Shown here piece by piece: positions 16,673-25,484 of a DNA stretch of 64,000 nt (positions within the stretch are counted from its first letter, which is position 1; every line of letters begins with the position of its first letter). Source of the DNA: Pontibacter fetidus (GTDB lineage: Bacteria; Bacteroidota; Bacteroidia; Cytophagales; Hymenobacteraceae). Location: contig NZ_JAAEAA010000005.1 of NCBI RefSeq assembly GCF_010119545.1, forward strand, positions 1 to 64,000. Direction: 5' to 3'. The translations under genes and the position numbers were made by a program. A model generated the notes under the pieces. That model ran no database searches and was not told where the DNA came from. It saw only the letters and a list, made by a program, of their open reading frames with translations.

Positions 16673-17026
16673 ATGAGAAGACTAATGGAGAGTAACAGGC
16701 TGGTGCTGTTTGTGTATGGCTGCCTGCTGTTGTGCCTTGCTTCTTATTTCGTGATACGGGAGTACCGGTTGCCTTACCTGCTCGAAAATAAGCTGCCTGT
16801 GCTGTTCCTGGTTCGGTTTGGCGTGTTTTGGTTTGTTAGCCTGATGCTGGCCGTAGTGTTATACCTGGGCCACCTGAGCTACCATTACCTGCTACTGAAA
16901 GAACCCGATAAAGCGCTGGCAAAACGGGCGGGTATAGTTGCTTTCTGGCTGGGTGTAGCTGGCGGTACCGGTTTTGGGCTGTTAATTTATCTTTTCCGGC
17001 AGTACCCCGAATATTTTTACCTGTAA
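16673..17026 (+). CDS. Small three-helix membrane protein
   Basis: A 117-residue protein with three hydrophobic segments (about 8-27, 42-66, 85-107) and basic cytoplasmic ends. I do not recognise the family. It sits 13 nt after the TerB-like gene and is probably co-transcribed. Its stop codon is followed immediately by AACTATAGTT. Confidence 0.6.
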   Translation: MRRLMESNRLVLFVYGCLLLCLASYFVIREYRLPYLLENKLPVLFLVRFGVFWFVSLMLAVVLYLGHLSYHYLLLKEPDKALAKRAGIVAFWLGVAGGTGFGLLIYLFRQYPEYFYL

Positions 17027-17143
17027 CTATAGTTGACTGCCATTAATCTTTCTTCAGCACAAATCAGGCTTTCTTTTCAATACTTTGAAGTAAGCAAACT
17101 ATAGGTTGTCTGGGGTTAGTCAAACTATAGCTTTGTCCCTTTC

Positions 17144-17347
17144 TCAATCAGCAGTTGGTGCTGTTAGTGTGTCTACTGTGTCGTTTTCATCAATTCTGAC
17201 GGCATCTTCACGGGTATTGGCAACAGAGTCCAGCACTTCGGTGCGGCTGCCGGTTTCTACCTGCTCGTCTGTAACTTCCTGGTTTTTGGGGCCACAACTA
17301 TACATAGTTAATAGCAACAGCGTACCCAAATAAGCTGATAATTTCAT
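17144..17347 (-). CDS. Small acidic lipoprotein
   Basis: A 67-residue precursor with signal peptide MKLSAYLGTLLLLTMYSC, where Cys18 is the lipidation site (lipobox TMYSC). The mature part of about 50 residues is acidic, Thr/Glu/Asp-rich and probably disordered. Function unknown. It lies downstream of, and on the same strand as, the SLC13 transporter but separated by 51 nt. Confidence 0.6.
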   Translation of the reverse strand: MKLSAYLGTLLLLTMYSCGPKNQEVTDEQVETGSRTEVLDSVANTREDAVRIDENDTVDTLTAPTAD

Positions 17348-17398
17348 AGTTTTTACTCAATGCCTGGTAAGTAGGATACTGTAGAAACAGGGTTGCAG

Positions 17399-19156
17399 TT
17401 ACAAAGGCCAGAACACAGGTACCAGCAACAATATAACCGCTATCAGCAGCACAGTAAGTGGCGTGCCTATTTTAATGAAGTCGCCGAAGCGGTATTTGCC
17501 CGGGCTGTACACCAGAATACAGGCAGGCTCAAAGGGAGTAACCAACGACACCGATGCCGCCAGCATAATAGCAATGGCAAACGTGCGGGGGTCTGAGTCT
17601 AAGCCAACCGCAGCTTTTAAGGCAACCGGAACTATAACCAGCGCTGCTGCCGCATTAGACATGGGTTGGGTAAGAATTACAGTAAGGATCACAAACCCTG
17701 CCAGCACGGCCAGCTTACCGATTGGGCCCATAATTTCAACTATACTTTGTGCCAGCAGGTCGGCAGCGCCGGAATTTTCCATGGCTGTACCAAAAGCGGT
17801 CATGCCGCCAATAAGTATAAGTAAGCGCCAGTCTATAGCGCCGTAGGCTTTTTCGGTACTTATGCACCGGAACAGGATGCAGGCAATGGCAGCCATTAAA
17901 AAGGCAATAGAAAGCGGCAGAAAATTAAAGGAACCCAGTATAATGGCCAGCATAAACACAACTATAACAAAAGTGCCTTTGCGCTTCTTGAACAGTACAG
18001 GTTCAAACTCATCTAAAAGTGCCACGTTGCTAGAACCCCTGAGTTGGCTGAGGCGCTGTGCCGCACCCTGTACTAGTAATATATCGCCCAGTTGCAGGTT
18101 TATACTTCCTATTTTGGTGCGCAGTGTTTCGCCGTGCCGCGAGATGGCAATTACAACCAACCCGAAGCGTTGCAGAAAATTTACCTCCTTTACTGTTTTG
18201 TTTATCAGGTTCGATTGTCTTGGCAACATCAGCTCTGCCAGGCGTATGTCTTCTGTCTGCAAGTCTTTTTCCAGGATCACATCGGCCATTATTTCAATGC
18301 CTTTTGTTTCCTTCACTTTCATCAGGTTATCCAGGTCGCCTTCTACCAGCAGCACATCGCCTTCCTGTATGCGCGTCCGGAAGTCGGGCAGAAAGTTCTC
18401 TTTTTTGCGGATGATATTCAGTATCCTGAAATGCAGTGTAGTGAGGTCGGAAGCAAAAACAAGCTGGTCGATAAGCGGCGAATCCGGCATTACGATGATC
18501 TCAGTCAGGTATTTCTGCAGTTTGTATTCTTCGGTCAGTTGCTGGTCAGTATTGTCAGGTAACATGCGCTGGCCTATCGTCATCATATAAACTATACCCA
18601 CCAGGAAAATGATCATCCCGATGCCCGAAATCTCGAATATGCCGATCGGCTCCATACCTGCTTTGGCTACGTAACCGCTTACGGCCACGTTGGTTGATGT
18701 ACCGATAAGCGTGCAGGTACCGCCAAGTATAGCCGCATAGGCGAGGGGCATCAGCAGCTTAGAGGCATTCATGTTTGTCCTTTTGGCAAGCCCGACCAGT
18801 GGCGTCAGGAACATGGCCGTTACCGTGGTATTATTCATAAAAGCCGATACTATCCCGGTAATAAACATCACGGTAAAGAGCATCAGGTTCTTGCTTTTCT
18901 TGGCCAGCTCTGCCATCCGCACTACTGCAAAATCCAAAATGCCGGTTTCTTCGAGGGCAGCACTTATAATAAAGATAGATGCGATAATGATGATAAAGTC
19001 GCTGCTGAAGCCTGCAAATGCCTCGGCGGGGGTAATAATACGGACACTTGCCAGCACAATAAGCAGGAGCAGGGTAACGATTTCTACGGAAAGTTTTTCT
19101 GTAGCGAACATCACTACAGCTATTACCAGAAGTATCAGCACAAGGGCTATTTCCAT
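17399..19156 (-). CDS. SLC13/DASS-family permease with RCK_C (TrkA-C) domains
   Basis: A 585-residue transporter. An N-terminal half of the citrate/sodium symporter fold (helices within about 1-200, with FMNNTTVTAMFLTPL and GTSTNV sodium-site loops) is followed by two cytoplasmic TrkA-C domains (about 205-290 and 300-385, each with the LxLxxGDxLLVxG form) and a second transmembrane half (about 395-585, with TAFGTAMENSG and QPMSNAAAALVIVP). This is the SAC1/YfbS-type arrangement, predicted to move dicarboxylates, sulfate or similar anions with Na+. The substrate cannot be assigned. Confidence 0.88.
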   Translation of the reverse strand: MEIALVLILLVIAVVMFATEKLSVEIVTLLLLIVLASVRIITPAEAFAGFSSDFIIIIASIFIISAALEETGILDFAVVRMAELAKKSKNLMLFTVMFITGIVSAFMNNTTVTAMFLTPLVGLAKRTNMNASKLLMPLAYAAILGGTCTLIGTSTNVAVSGYVAKAGMEPIGIFEISGIGMIIFLVGIVYMMTIGQRMLPDNTDQQLTEEYKLQKYLTEIIVMPDSPLIDQLVFASDLTTLHFRILNIIRKKENFLPDFRTRIQEGDVLLVEGDLDNLMKVKETKGIEIMADVILEKDLQTEDIRLAELMLPRQSNLINKTVKEVNFLQRFGLVVIAISRHGETLRTKIGSINLQLGDILLVQGAAQRLSQLRGSSNVALLDEFEPVLFKKRKGTFVIVVFMLAIILGSFNFLPLSIAFLMAAIACILFRCISTEKAYGAIDWRLLILIGGMTAFGTAMENSGAADLLAQSIVEIMGPIGKLAVLAGFVILTVILTQPMSNAAAALVIVPVALKAAVGLDSDPRTFAIAIMLAASVSLVTPFEPACILVYSPGKYRFGDFIKIGTPLTVLLIAVILLLVPVFWPL

Positions 19157-19344
19157 AGGTGCGCGTAACGTTATCGAAGGAAAATTGGCATGGTTAAAGT
19201 ATGCGGTTTCGGCTTTTACGTTGCTTTATTGAGGCGGGTGGTGTTTTGCTATAAAAAGTTTGAGCAGTAGTGTGGATGGTGAAGAGTATACTTTAAAGCA
19301 GGCTATAGTTGTAATTGGGTTTTCGTTTTATAATTACCTGTATC

Positions 19345-19600
19345 CCTGGGAGCTTTAGTCACCTACCGTTTCAATCCAACTTGGCTCCCTCACGGCCGGG
19401 AGGCCCCGCCTTCGGGCATCGCGCTGCTGCCTTCTTGCTATCCTCGTTCCTCGGATTGCCTTACGGCACCGCAACAAGTCAAAGGCGCTCAACCCAAAGA
19501 CTGATATCTTTCTACTATTGACCTATAGCTATAGTTTAGACTGATAAGCTCCGAAATTCATCGTGATTATAATTCCCTAGGGACAGGTTGTAACCTGTCC
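19345..19600 (+). repeat. Composite repeat core element, copy 1
   Basis: A 256-bp element with two diverged relatives at 52661-52939 (minus) and 58113-58366 (plus). Landmarks in order: CCTGGGAGCTTTA, TTTCAAT, CTCCCTCACGGCCGGGAGGCC, TTCGGGCATCGCGCTGCT, GGCGCTCAACCCAAAGACTG, ATCTTTCT, and the terminal hairpin GGACAGGTT-GT-AACCTGTCC (19581-19600). It contains several small hairpins (GCC-TTCG-GGC types). ORFs across it are not conserved in frame between copies, so it is not a gene. Non-autonomous element or structured RNA are possible readings. Confidence 0.8.
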
Positions 19601-19653
19601 GTGGATGGACTTAAACTATAGAACTATAACCGAAAGTTAACTGTAGCAGAAAG

Positions 19654-19806
19654 TCCCCCTTTGAAGGGGGCTGGGGGATGACAAACCGTAACTATAAAAC
19701 TATAACGCTAACTATAACAACTACAGAAACTCCCCTATTGAGAGGAGCTGGGGTTTATTATAGCAGAATCTTAACGCATCTTCCCACAAGATCCTTCCAG
19801 GATGAC
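19654..19806 (+). repeat. Hairpin-repeat modules following core copy 1
   Basis: Modules in order: TCCCCCTTTGAAGGGGG followed by CTGGGGGATGAC (19654-19682), TCCCCTATTGAGAGGAGCTG followed by GGG (19731-19753) and TTAACGCATCTTCCCACAAG..CCAGGATGAC (19771-19806). Between them lie five AACTATA sites. The same order is found after core copy 3 (58422-58640). Confidence 0.8.
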
Positions 19807-19850
19807 GTATAAAGTGGTAAGCAAAACTCTCCGTCTTCGACAAGTCACAG

Positions 19851-19992
19851 ATCCCGGACTTGTTCCGGGATAGGGCAAGGGTTATTGGATAAACAGTAAC
19901 TATAGAACTATAGCCAGCGCCATGCTTGTCCCTGCAGGGACAGTTGAGTCAGGAGACTCAACACCATTCTAAGTCACGAGTCTGGAGACTCG
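19851..19992. repeat. Cluster of four short GC-rich hairpins
   Basis: ATCCCGGA-CTTGT-TCCGGGAT (19851-19871), the palindrome TGTCCCTGCAGGGACA (19927-19942), TTGAGTC-AGGA-GACTCAA (19944-19961) and CGAGTC-TGGA-GACTCG (19977-19992). The last two share the GAGTC-NGGA-GACTC plan. None is followed by a T-run, so they are repeat units rather than terminators. Confidence 0.7.
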
Positions 19993-20056
19993 CGCCAGTA
20001 ATTACTAACTATAAAAACTATAGCCAAACCTGTTTTATAAATAGAAACGTTAAGAC

Positions 20057-20091
20057 ATAAAAAAACTCCTGCTATCGGGTAGCAGGAGTTT
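20057..20091 (-). terminator. Terminator of the M61 peptidase gene
   Basis: On the minus strand AAACTCCTGCTA-CCCG-ATAGCAGGAGTTT, an 11-bp-plus stem, is followed by TTTTTATG, 23 nt beyond the stop codon. Confidence 0.88.
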
Positions 20092-20113
20092 AATGGGTGT
20101 TAAAAGCAAATTA

Positions 20114-21913
20114 TTATAAATTCTTCATCCAGCTGGAGCGTAAGGCAAGTTGCTGTGGAGTGGCTTGCTCATTTACCTCAAACAGGTGTTTCTTAATTTC
20201 ATCCTGGCTTTGCATCTGGCAGGCTATCGTTTGCGGTGTGCCATCGCGTTTTATAGTTAACGTATATTTGTCGCCGGCATTCAGGGTACCTAATTTAGGC
20301 AATACCTGGTTGGCATTTTCCAACGACACGGCTACGCCATCAAGGGCTATAATTTCATCGCCGGGCTGCAACCCTGCTTGCTGCATAGCCTCGCCTACCT
20401 GTGTTAACGAAAGCACACCACCTGGCGCGCCTATGGCATATCCCAGACCTTTAACTTTGTTGCCGGTGCTTTTGGCAGCCTCGTAGTTTATTCCCAGTTT
20501 CCCGAAGTAATCTGCTACCGGAAGCGGCTCTGCATTTATCACATAACGAATAAAGAAGTCGGCAATCTCAGGGTAGGTTTTGGCAGCAAAGATCTCGAAG
20601 AATTTATCCTCCGGGAACGCCTTTTTAGGACCGTATTCTTTTGATAATTCATTGATCACCTCACGCAGTCCGCGCTTGCCCCCCGATAGTTCCAGCAAAC
20701 GGATATCGAGTAGGGTGGCAGTTACAGCGCCGCGGTTGTAGATATTGAAATACTGCTGATTACCTTCGGGCGTATAAGAGGTTAAGGACAGTTTCTGCAA
20801 ACTATAGCTCTTATCCAACTGATCATCGATCATCAGTTTTTGGCGTACATCGGCCAGGTAAGCAGGTAGTGGTTTCAGGCCGCTGCGCAGCTGCATTACA
20901 TGCGATGCCCACTCCGTAGTGCCCTCATACAACCACAAATGCTGCGATGGGGTTGGCTGCACAAAGTTAAACTGCTCTATAATTTCGCTGTGGATGTTTA
21001 GCGGGGTAATGATGTGGAAGAATTCGTGGGCAGCAATATCGGTCAGGCGTTTGGCATACTCTGGCGTCAGGTCGTTTTCCTGCATCACATAACCTGAACT
21101 ATAGGAGTGCTCCCACGCGCCCCAGTCCTGGTCCTCGAAATGGTACAGAAACGTATAGCGGTCTACCGGAAAATTTACGACAAACTTATGGGCTGCTTCC
21201 AGCATGGTTGTCATGTTGGTCATCAGGGCCTCCGACTTTATCTTGCCTGTTTTAGAGTAGGTATAAATGTCGATAGTGGTGCCGTTATACTCGGTCTGGG
21301 CTTTGGTCAGGTTGCCGGCCATAATTGGCGAATCCACGATGTGGTCGTAGTTATTGGCCTTGTAAACCCCTTTTTTATCTGCCGTCAGGGCGGTGCCTAC
21401 CAGCCATTCTTTGGGGTGCTCCAGTTTTAAGTGCATAGGCACTGCCTGCAAGCCTTTCAGGTAACCGAAAACAGCCTGCCCGTTTATAAGCGCATGGTCC
21501 TGCTCCAGCGAGGTGCCGCACATGGCATACACCTTGTCTTTTTCAACGGGCGTGTCAAACGTCTCCGCAATCTGGTATGTTATTTTACGGACTTTCTTCG
21601 GATTGCTTAATTCCCATTGGTTGGTACTTATCTGCTTTGTTTCCAGCTCGCGACCTTTCTTATCGTAGGCTTTAAAGTTGTGTACAAAGCGGCCGATATC
21701 CATAGTCTGGTAGGTGCCGGGCGCGGTGGCTGCAAACTGGAAAACATTGTTGGCAGCTGTCAGGCCTTTAACATCCAGCGTTACTTTAAATTGGTCGTCT
21801 GCACGGTCGTTCAGGTTAACGGTGTAGGTTAGTTCAGGGCTTTTAGAAGCTTCGGCCAACGGAGCAAATGCCAGCAGAAAGAGCAACGCAGCCGAGGTAG
21901 TAATTTTTTTCAT
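20114..21913 (-). CDS. M61-family peptidase with PDZ domain
   Basis: A 599-residue secreted metallopeptidase (glycyl-aminopeptidase family). Signal peptide 1-22 (LLFLLAFAPLAEA). The central catalytic domain has zinc motif HEFFH (near 296-300) and the downstream EGTTEW that supplies the glutamate. A C-terminal PDZ domain (about 495-570: GVLSLTQVGEAMQQAGLQPGDEIIALDGV) follows. Likely periplasmic or outer-membrane associated. The length fits the family, and nothing in the immediate neighbourhood narrows the substrate. Confidence 0.92.
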   Translation of the reverse strand: MKKITTSAALLFLLAFAPLAEASKSPELTYTVNLNDRADDQFKVTLDVKGLTAANNVFQFAATAPGTYQTMDIGRFVHNFKAYDKKGRELETKQISTNQWELSNPKKVRKITYQIAETFDTPVEKDKVYAMCGTSLEQDHALINGQAVFGYLKGLQAVPMHLKLEHPKEWLVGTALTADKKGVYKANNYDHIVDSPIMAGNLTKAQTEYNGTTIDIYTYSKTGKIKSEALMTNMTTMLEAAHKFVVNFPVDRYTFLYHFEDQDWGAWEHSYSSGYVMQENDLTPEYAKRLTDIAAHEFFHIITPLNIHSEIIEQFNFVQPTPSQHLWLYEGTTEWASHVMQLRSGLKPLPAYLADVRQKLMIDDQLDKSYSLQKLSLTSYTPEGNQQYFNIYNRGAVTATLLDIRLLELSGGKRGLREVINELSKEYGPKKAFPEDKFFEIFAAKTYPEIADFFIRYVINAEPLPVADYFGKLGINYEAAKSTGNKVKGLGYAIGAPGGVLSLTQVGEAMQQAGLQPGDEIIALDGVAVSLENANQVLPKLGTLNAGDKYTLTIKRDGTPQTIACQMQSQDEIKKHLFEVNEQATPQQLALRSSWMKNL

Positions 21914-22143
21914 AGTTCAGGAGAGTTATTTTAAATGAAAGTATAAAAGCCGGTTTTCATTTGCTAACGAAATAGATGAACCTGCCCAACTTCTCGACCA
22001 ACTGTTATGAACAGAACTATAGCTGCGCATAAACTGGCCAGACGAGTGTTTTATACTTTAAATACCACCTGATTTTTGCCAATAGCTTAACACTGCCGGC
22101 GCTTGCCCGTTTATAAAGAGGGTAAAACCAAACAAACATACCT

Positions 22144-22911
22144 ATGGAAACAAACGAGCATTATTACGACAGCAACTACGACACAAGCCGTTATACCAAC
22201 CGCAGAGAAGAGAATGCGCCCGAAAGCTACAACCGCTACAGCCAGCGCGGCAATTATTATGGCATAGCAGATACCGACCACGGGCATGGCAATGTGCGCA
22301 TACAGCAGCGAGATGATTTTTATGAATTCAGCCGGGGGCCGGTTGGGGGCTATGGCGCTGCCAACTATAACGACAACTATAGAAACACCCACCGTAACCG
22401 CGACGACCATTACCGCTACGGTGATGACAACCATTTCAAAGAGAGCCACGGCTATACAGGCAACCAGGATTACCGTTCCGAAGAATACAGAAACCGCATC
22501 AGCCAGGACCAAAACTATAGCCGCGGCTCAAACTATGGTGATGCTGGTAACAGCCGTTATGCCCGCCAGGAAAACAGCTACCAGAACCCCGGCTATGGCA
22601 GAAGGTATAGCGAATACGGGCAGGACGAACGCCGCAACTATAACCACGACCTGACAGATATACACCACGACAGAGGCGAACACAGCCGCAGCGCATCAGA
22701 CAACAACTATGGCCGCAACTACAGACCAGCCAACCAGTTTGATTTTGATGACAACAAGGAAGATTACCGTTACAGCGGCCGTATCAAAAGTTCCGGTTCA
22801 ACCAATGACCAGTACCGTGAAAACGTAAATCGTAACCGCCATCCTTCCGGTCCCGATTACTCCAGGCACTCTCCGATAAGTAACTATGGTTATGATACTT
22901 TTGGCATTTGA
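22144..22911 (+). CDS. Tyr/Asn/Arg/Asp-rich disordered protein
   Basis: A 255-residue protein without signal peptide or hydrophobic core, made almost wholly of Y, N, R, D, G, S, H, Q. Recurrent short units are NYGR, RNRYR-like and YxRxNxY (for example SRGSNYGDAGNSRYARQ). No domain recognised. The spacing of Tyr and Arg is that of proteins prone to liquid condensates or nucleic-acid/surface adhesion, an inference from composition only. Codons AAC TAT A produce several AACTATA motif sites. It has its own terminator and is flanked by a secreted protease and a lipoprotein on opposite or separate transcripts. Confidence 0.7.
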   Translation: METNEHYYDSNYDTSRYTNRREENAPESYNRYSQRGNYYGIADTDHGHGNVRIQQRDDFYEFSRGPVGGYGAANYNDNYRNTHRNRDDHYRYGDDNHFKESHGYTGNQDYRSEEYRNRISQDQNYSRGSNYGDAGNSRYARQENSYQNPGYGRRYSEYGQDERRNYNHDLTDIHHDRGEHSRSASDNNYGRNYRPANQFDFDDNKEDYRYSGRIKSSGSTNDQYRENVNRNRHPSGPDYSRHSPISNYGYDTFGI

Positions 22912-22926
22912 TGTACAAATTAATAG

Positions 22927-22958
22927 AAAACGCCTGCACAAATGCTGCAGGCGTTTTT
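22927..22958 (+). terminator. Terminator after the Tyr/Arg-rich gene
   Basis: AAAACGCCTGCA / TGCAGGCGTTTT pair over 12 bp with a 7-nt loop and end in TTTTTAT, 16 nt after the stop codon. Confidence 0.9.
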
Positions 22959-22986
22959 ATAGTTACCAAACCTAAACTTGTATACT

Positions 22987-23469
22987 ATGAAAAAAATATA
23001 CTTCCTGATACTGGTGGTGCTGTTCTGGTTATACGGCTGCAAAACCGCCAGCCCGGCCCACCCCGAAACCGAAACAGATACCATACTGGATGCTTACTGG
23101 ATGTTGCTTTCGCTGGAAGGACAGAGCCCGCAGGCACCCAACAATACCCGAACCGCCTACCTTAGGTTAGAGGAAAAAGAAAACGATGTAAAAGGCTTCA
23201 GCGGCTGTAACCACTTCTTTGGCAAGTATACACTTAGCGGTAGTTCACTTCGCTTTTCCGACCTAGGTTCTACCCGCATGATGTGCCCCAACATGGACCA
23301 GGAAACAAAATTTATGGAGGTACTGGGGCGTGTAGAGTCGTATAGTATAGCCGGAAGTATACTTACATTTTACCAGGGCCAGGAGGCCATCGCTACCTTT
23401 AAAACCGGAAACCCCGAAGACCTGCAGCAGGAGGAACGTAGCGGTAAAGTAAGAGTGAAGAAACTATAG
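22987..23469 (+). CDS. META-domain lipoprotein
   Basis: A 160-residue protein with signal MKKIYFLILVVLFWLYGC (lipobox LYGC, Cys18) and a META/HslJ-like domain (about 30-145) with the typical W-L-L....R..L.L......GFSGCNHFFGKY and TRMMCP segments. META domains occur in HslJ-type heat-shock or stress lipoproteins. I chose ATG 22987 over an in-frame TTG at 22978 because it begins the signal peptide cleanly. Confidence 0.85.
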   Translation: MKKIYFLILVVLFWLYGCKTASPAHPETETDTILDAYWMLLSLEGQSPQAPNNTRTAYLRLEEKENDVKGFSGCNHFFGKYTLSGSSLRFSDLGSTRMMCPNMDQETKFMEVLGRVESYSIAGSILTFYQGQEAIATFKTGNPEDLQQEERSGKVRVKKL

Positions 23470-23691
23470 CTATAGCGAGCTTGTGAAGTGCAACTAAATA
23501 GCCGGCCAAACAGGCAACAGGTATACTTTAGCAACCAGTGTTACGTTATACTGGTACCATTCTAAACCGCACATTTTAGCGAAACAAACTTACACTGTAT
23601 TTGAACTTATACCCCTGCCTGCAAAGTTGTAATAGCAAGGCATAGGTATATAGCTGTGCTGATATAAGTTTTACTTTAAACTTTCGCTACT

Positions 23692-24165
23692 ATGTTAAAA
23701 AAGCGCATTTCTCTGCTGGTTTTCCTTCTCGTTACTATGTTTGCGGCCAGCCAGGTGCAGGCCCAGACTACCCCTGGCCACGAGGCCTGGTTACACCAAT
23801 ACAATGCCGCTATAAAGCAGGCTAAAGCAGAACATAAACCTATACTGATGGTATTTGCCGGCTCCGACTGGTGCAAGCCTTGTATATTGTTGAACAAGGA
23901 AGTTTGGAACACCGACACGTTTACAAAATATGCTAAAGACAACCTGGTGCTGCTGGAACTTGATTTCCCTAGATTTAAGAAACACCAGTTACCTGCCGAA
24001 CAGGTGAAACACAACGAGCAACTGGCCGAAAGGTATAACACAGAGGGCTTGTTTCCGCTGGTAGTGCTGGTTGATGAAGACGGAAAAGTAATTTCTAAGA
24101 CAGGATATAAAACCGGAGGACCGGAAGCTTACGTACAACACCTGAATAAATTGTTGCACCACTAA
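23692..24165 (+). CDS. Secreted thioredoxin-fold protein (WCKPC)
   Basis: A 157-residue precursor with signal peptide 1-25 (ends VQAQ) and a Thioredoxin_7-like domain with active site WCKPC at residues 60-64 and the cis-Pro in LFPLVVLVD near 122. It is a periplasmic disulfide reductase or isomerase. First gene of a four-gene run: thioredoxin, apbE (18 nt gap), DUF4266 (11 nt gap), DUF3570 (overlap). A role in keeping the Cys residues of the DUF4266 lipoprotein reduced is my inference. Confidence 0.88.
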   Translation: MLKKRISLLVFLLVTMFAASQVQAQTTPGHEAWLHQYNAAIKQAKAEHKPILMVFAGSDWCKPCILLNKEVWNTDTFTKYAKDNLVLLELDFPRFKKHQLPAEQVKHNEQLAERYNTEGLFPLVVLVDEDGKVISKTGYKTGGPEAYVQHLNKLLHH

Positions 24166-24183
24166 GATAAACTATACCTGCCC

Positions 24184-25245
24184 ATGCTGCATCGCCTTAG
24201 CTTACTTGTTTTATTTAGTTTGCTGCTGATGCAGATAGAAAGCACAGCCCAGGGAGCACCTTCTTCTGCCAAAGCGCATAAGAAGGTGCTCCTTTTAATG
24301 GGTACCCGTTTTGAGCTGGTAGCTGTTTCTGAAAATGAGCAACTCGCCAACAGCGCCATTGATGCCGGCGTAAACGAAATAAAGCGCATCGAAGCCCTGA
24401 TTTCGGAGTGGCAACCTACCAGCCAGACCAGCGCCATAAACCGGGCTGCAGGTTCTATGCCTGTTTCTGTTGATCCCGAACTATACGACCTCATCTCCCG
24501 AAGTATCAAAATCTCCAAACTTACCGATGGCGCTTTTGACATTTCGTTTGCGGCTGCCTATAAGCTCTGGAAGTTTGATGGCAGCATGACCCAAATGCCC
24601 GCCCCTGAAGATATTGCCGCCTCCGTAAAACACATCGGTTACCAGCGCATCACTCTCGACCCAAAAAACCACAGTGTTTACCTGCAGGACCCTGAAATGA
24701 AGATAGGATTTGGCGCCATTGGCAAAGGGTATGCTGCCAACCGGGCCCGCGATGTCATGCGCAAAATGGGCATTAAGGCCGGCGTAGTAAATGCAGCCGG
24801 CGACATGATAACCTGGGGCAAGCAACCCGACGGCCAGCCCTGGTATGTAGGCATTGCCGACCCTGCCGAAAAAGATAAAGTATTCAGTTGGCTCACGGCC
24901 AGCGAAACAGCCGTAGTTACCTCCGGCGATTACGAAAAATTTGCTGAGATTAATGGCAAACGCTATGGCCACATCATCGACCCCAGAACAGGCTACCCAG
25001 CCACTGGCCTTAAGAGTGTTACTATTATTTGCCCTGATGCTGAACTGGCCGATGCCCTGGCAACCGCTACCTATGTACTTGGTCCTGAAGATGGCTTACA
25101 CCTGATAAACCAACTGAAAGGAGTAGAGTGCCTGATGATAACTGATAAAGATGAAATGCTGGCTTCTAAAAACCTAAATCTTCATTTTTATCAGAACAAG
25201 AAATCGCCTCAGAAGTATAATAAAACAGCCACCGCACAACCCTAA
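24184..25245 (+). CDS. apbE: FAD:protein FMN transferase (ApbE)
   Basis: A 353-residue secreted ApbE. It uses FAD to attach FMN through a phosphoester to Thr/Ser of target proteins. Signal peptide about 1-22. Motifs: MGTRFELVAV near 40, LTDGAFDISFAAAYKLW near 115, GFGAIGKGYAANRAR near 178 (FAD/Mg site), NAAGDM near 205 and HIIDPRTGYPATG near 260. A common acceptor motif is DGxTS[GA]T; I see none in the four neighbouring proteins, so the target is not obvious. Confidence 0.93.
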   Translation: MLHRLSLLVLFSLLLMQIESTAQGAPSSAKAHKKVLLLMGTRFELVAVSENEQLANSAIDAGVNEIKRIEALISEWQPTSQTSAINRAAGSMPVSVDPELYDLISRSIKISKLTDGAFDISFAAAYKLWKFDGSMTQMPAPEDIAASVKHIGYQRITLDPKNHSVYLQDPEMKIGFGAIGKGYAANRARDVMRKMGIKAGVVNAAGDMITWGKQPDGQPWYVGIADPAEKDKVFSWLTASETAVVTSGDYEKFAEINGKRYGHIIDPRTGYPATGLKSVTIICPDAELADALATATYVLGPEDGLHLINQLKGVECLMITDKDEMLASKNLNLHFYQNKKSPQKYNKTATAQP

Positions 25246-25256
25246 TACCGTAAACT

Positions 25257-25484
25257 ATGAAAATACATTTCAGACCAGTTTTTGCTTTTGCAGGCTTGCT
25301 CGCGCTGAGTTTGCTAAGCAGCTGCGAAACAGTCAAGCCATTCCAGAAATCGTACTTAAACGAGGAAGAAATGCAGCTGAGTGCCCGTAAAGTACAGACC
25401 TTTGAGATGAATTTTGAAAGTTACCGGGAGGGGGCATCCGGGGCAACTGGCGGTAAAATGGGAGGAGGCTGCGGATGCAACTAA
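25257..25484 (+). CDS. DUF4266 lipoprotein with Cys-rich C-terminus
   Basis: A 75-residue precursor. The lipobox SLLSSC puts the lipidated Cys at 23. The mature peptide is 53 residues with the family core FQKSYLNEEEMQLSARKVQ and SYREGASGATGGKMGGGCGCN at the end (Cys 72 and 74). The Gly-rich CGC tail looks like a metal- or redox-active site, or a site for modification. Function not established to my knowledge. Its last codons overlap the start of the DUF3570 gene. Confidence 0.85.
   Translation: MKIHFRPVFAFAGLLALSLLSSCETVKPFQKSYLNEEEMQLSARKVQTFEMNFESYREGASGATGGKMGGGCGCN

Noticed and set aside
19315-19521. 68-codon frame across composite repeat copy 1, with a second frame at 58067-58306
   Set aside because: The two repeat copies do not keep the same reading frame or stops, so the element is not protein-coding. 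Such frames are likely annotated as hypothetical proteins elsewhere.
22111-22512. 133-codon minus-strand frame rich in Val, Ile and Ala over the Tyr/Arg-rich gene
   Set aside because: The hydrophobic composition is the direct complement of Tyr/Asn/Asp codons on the plus strand. No signal or homology is apparent.
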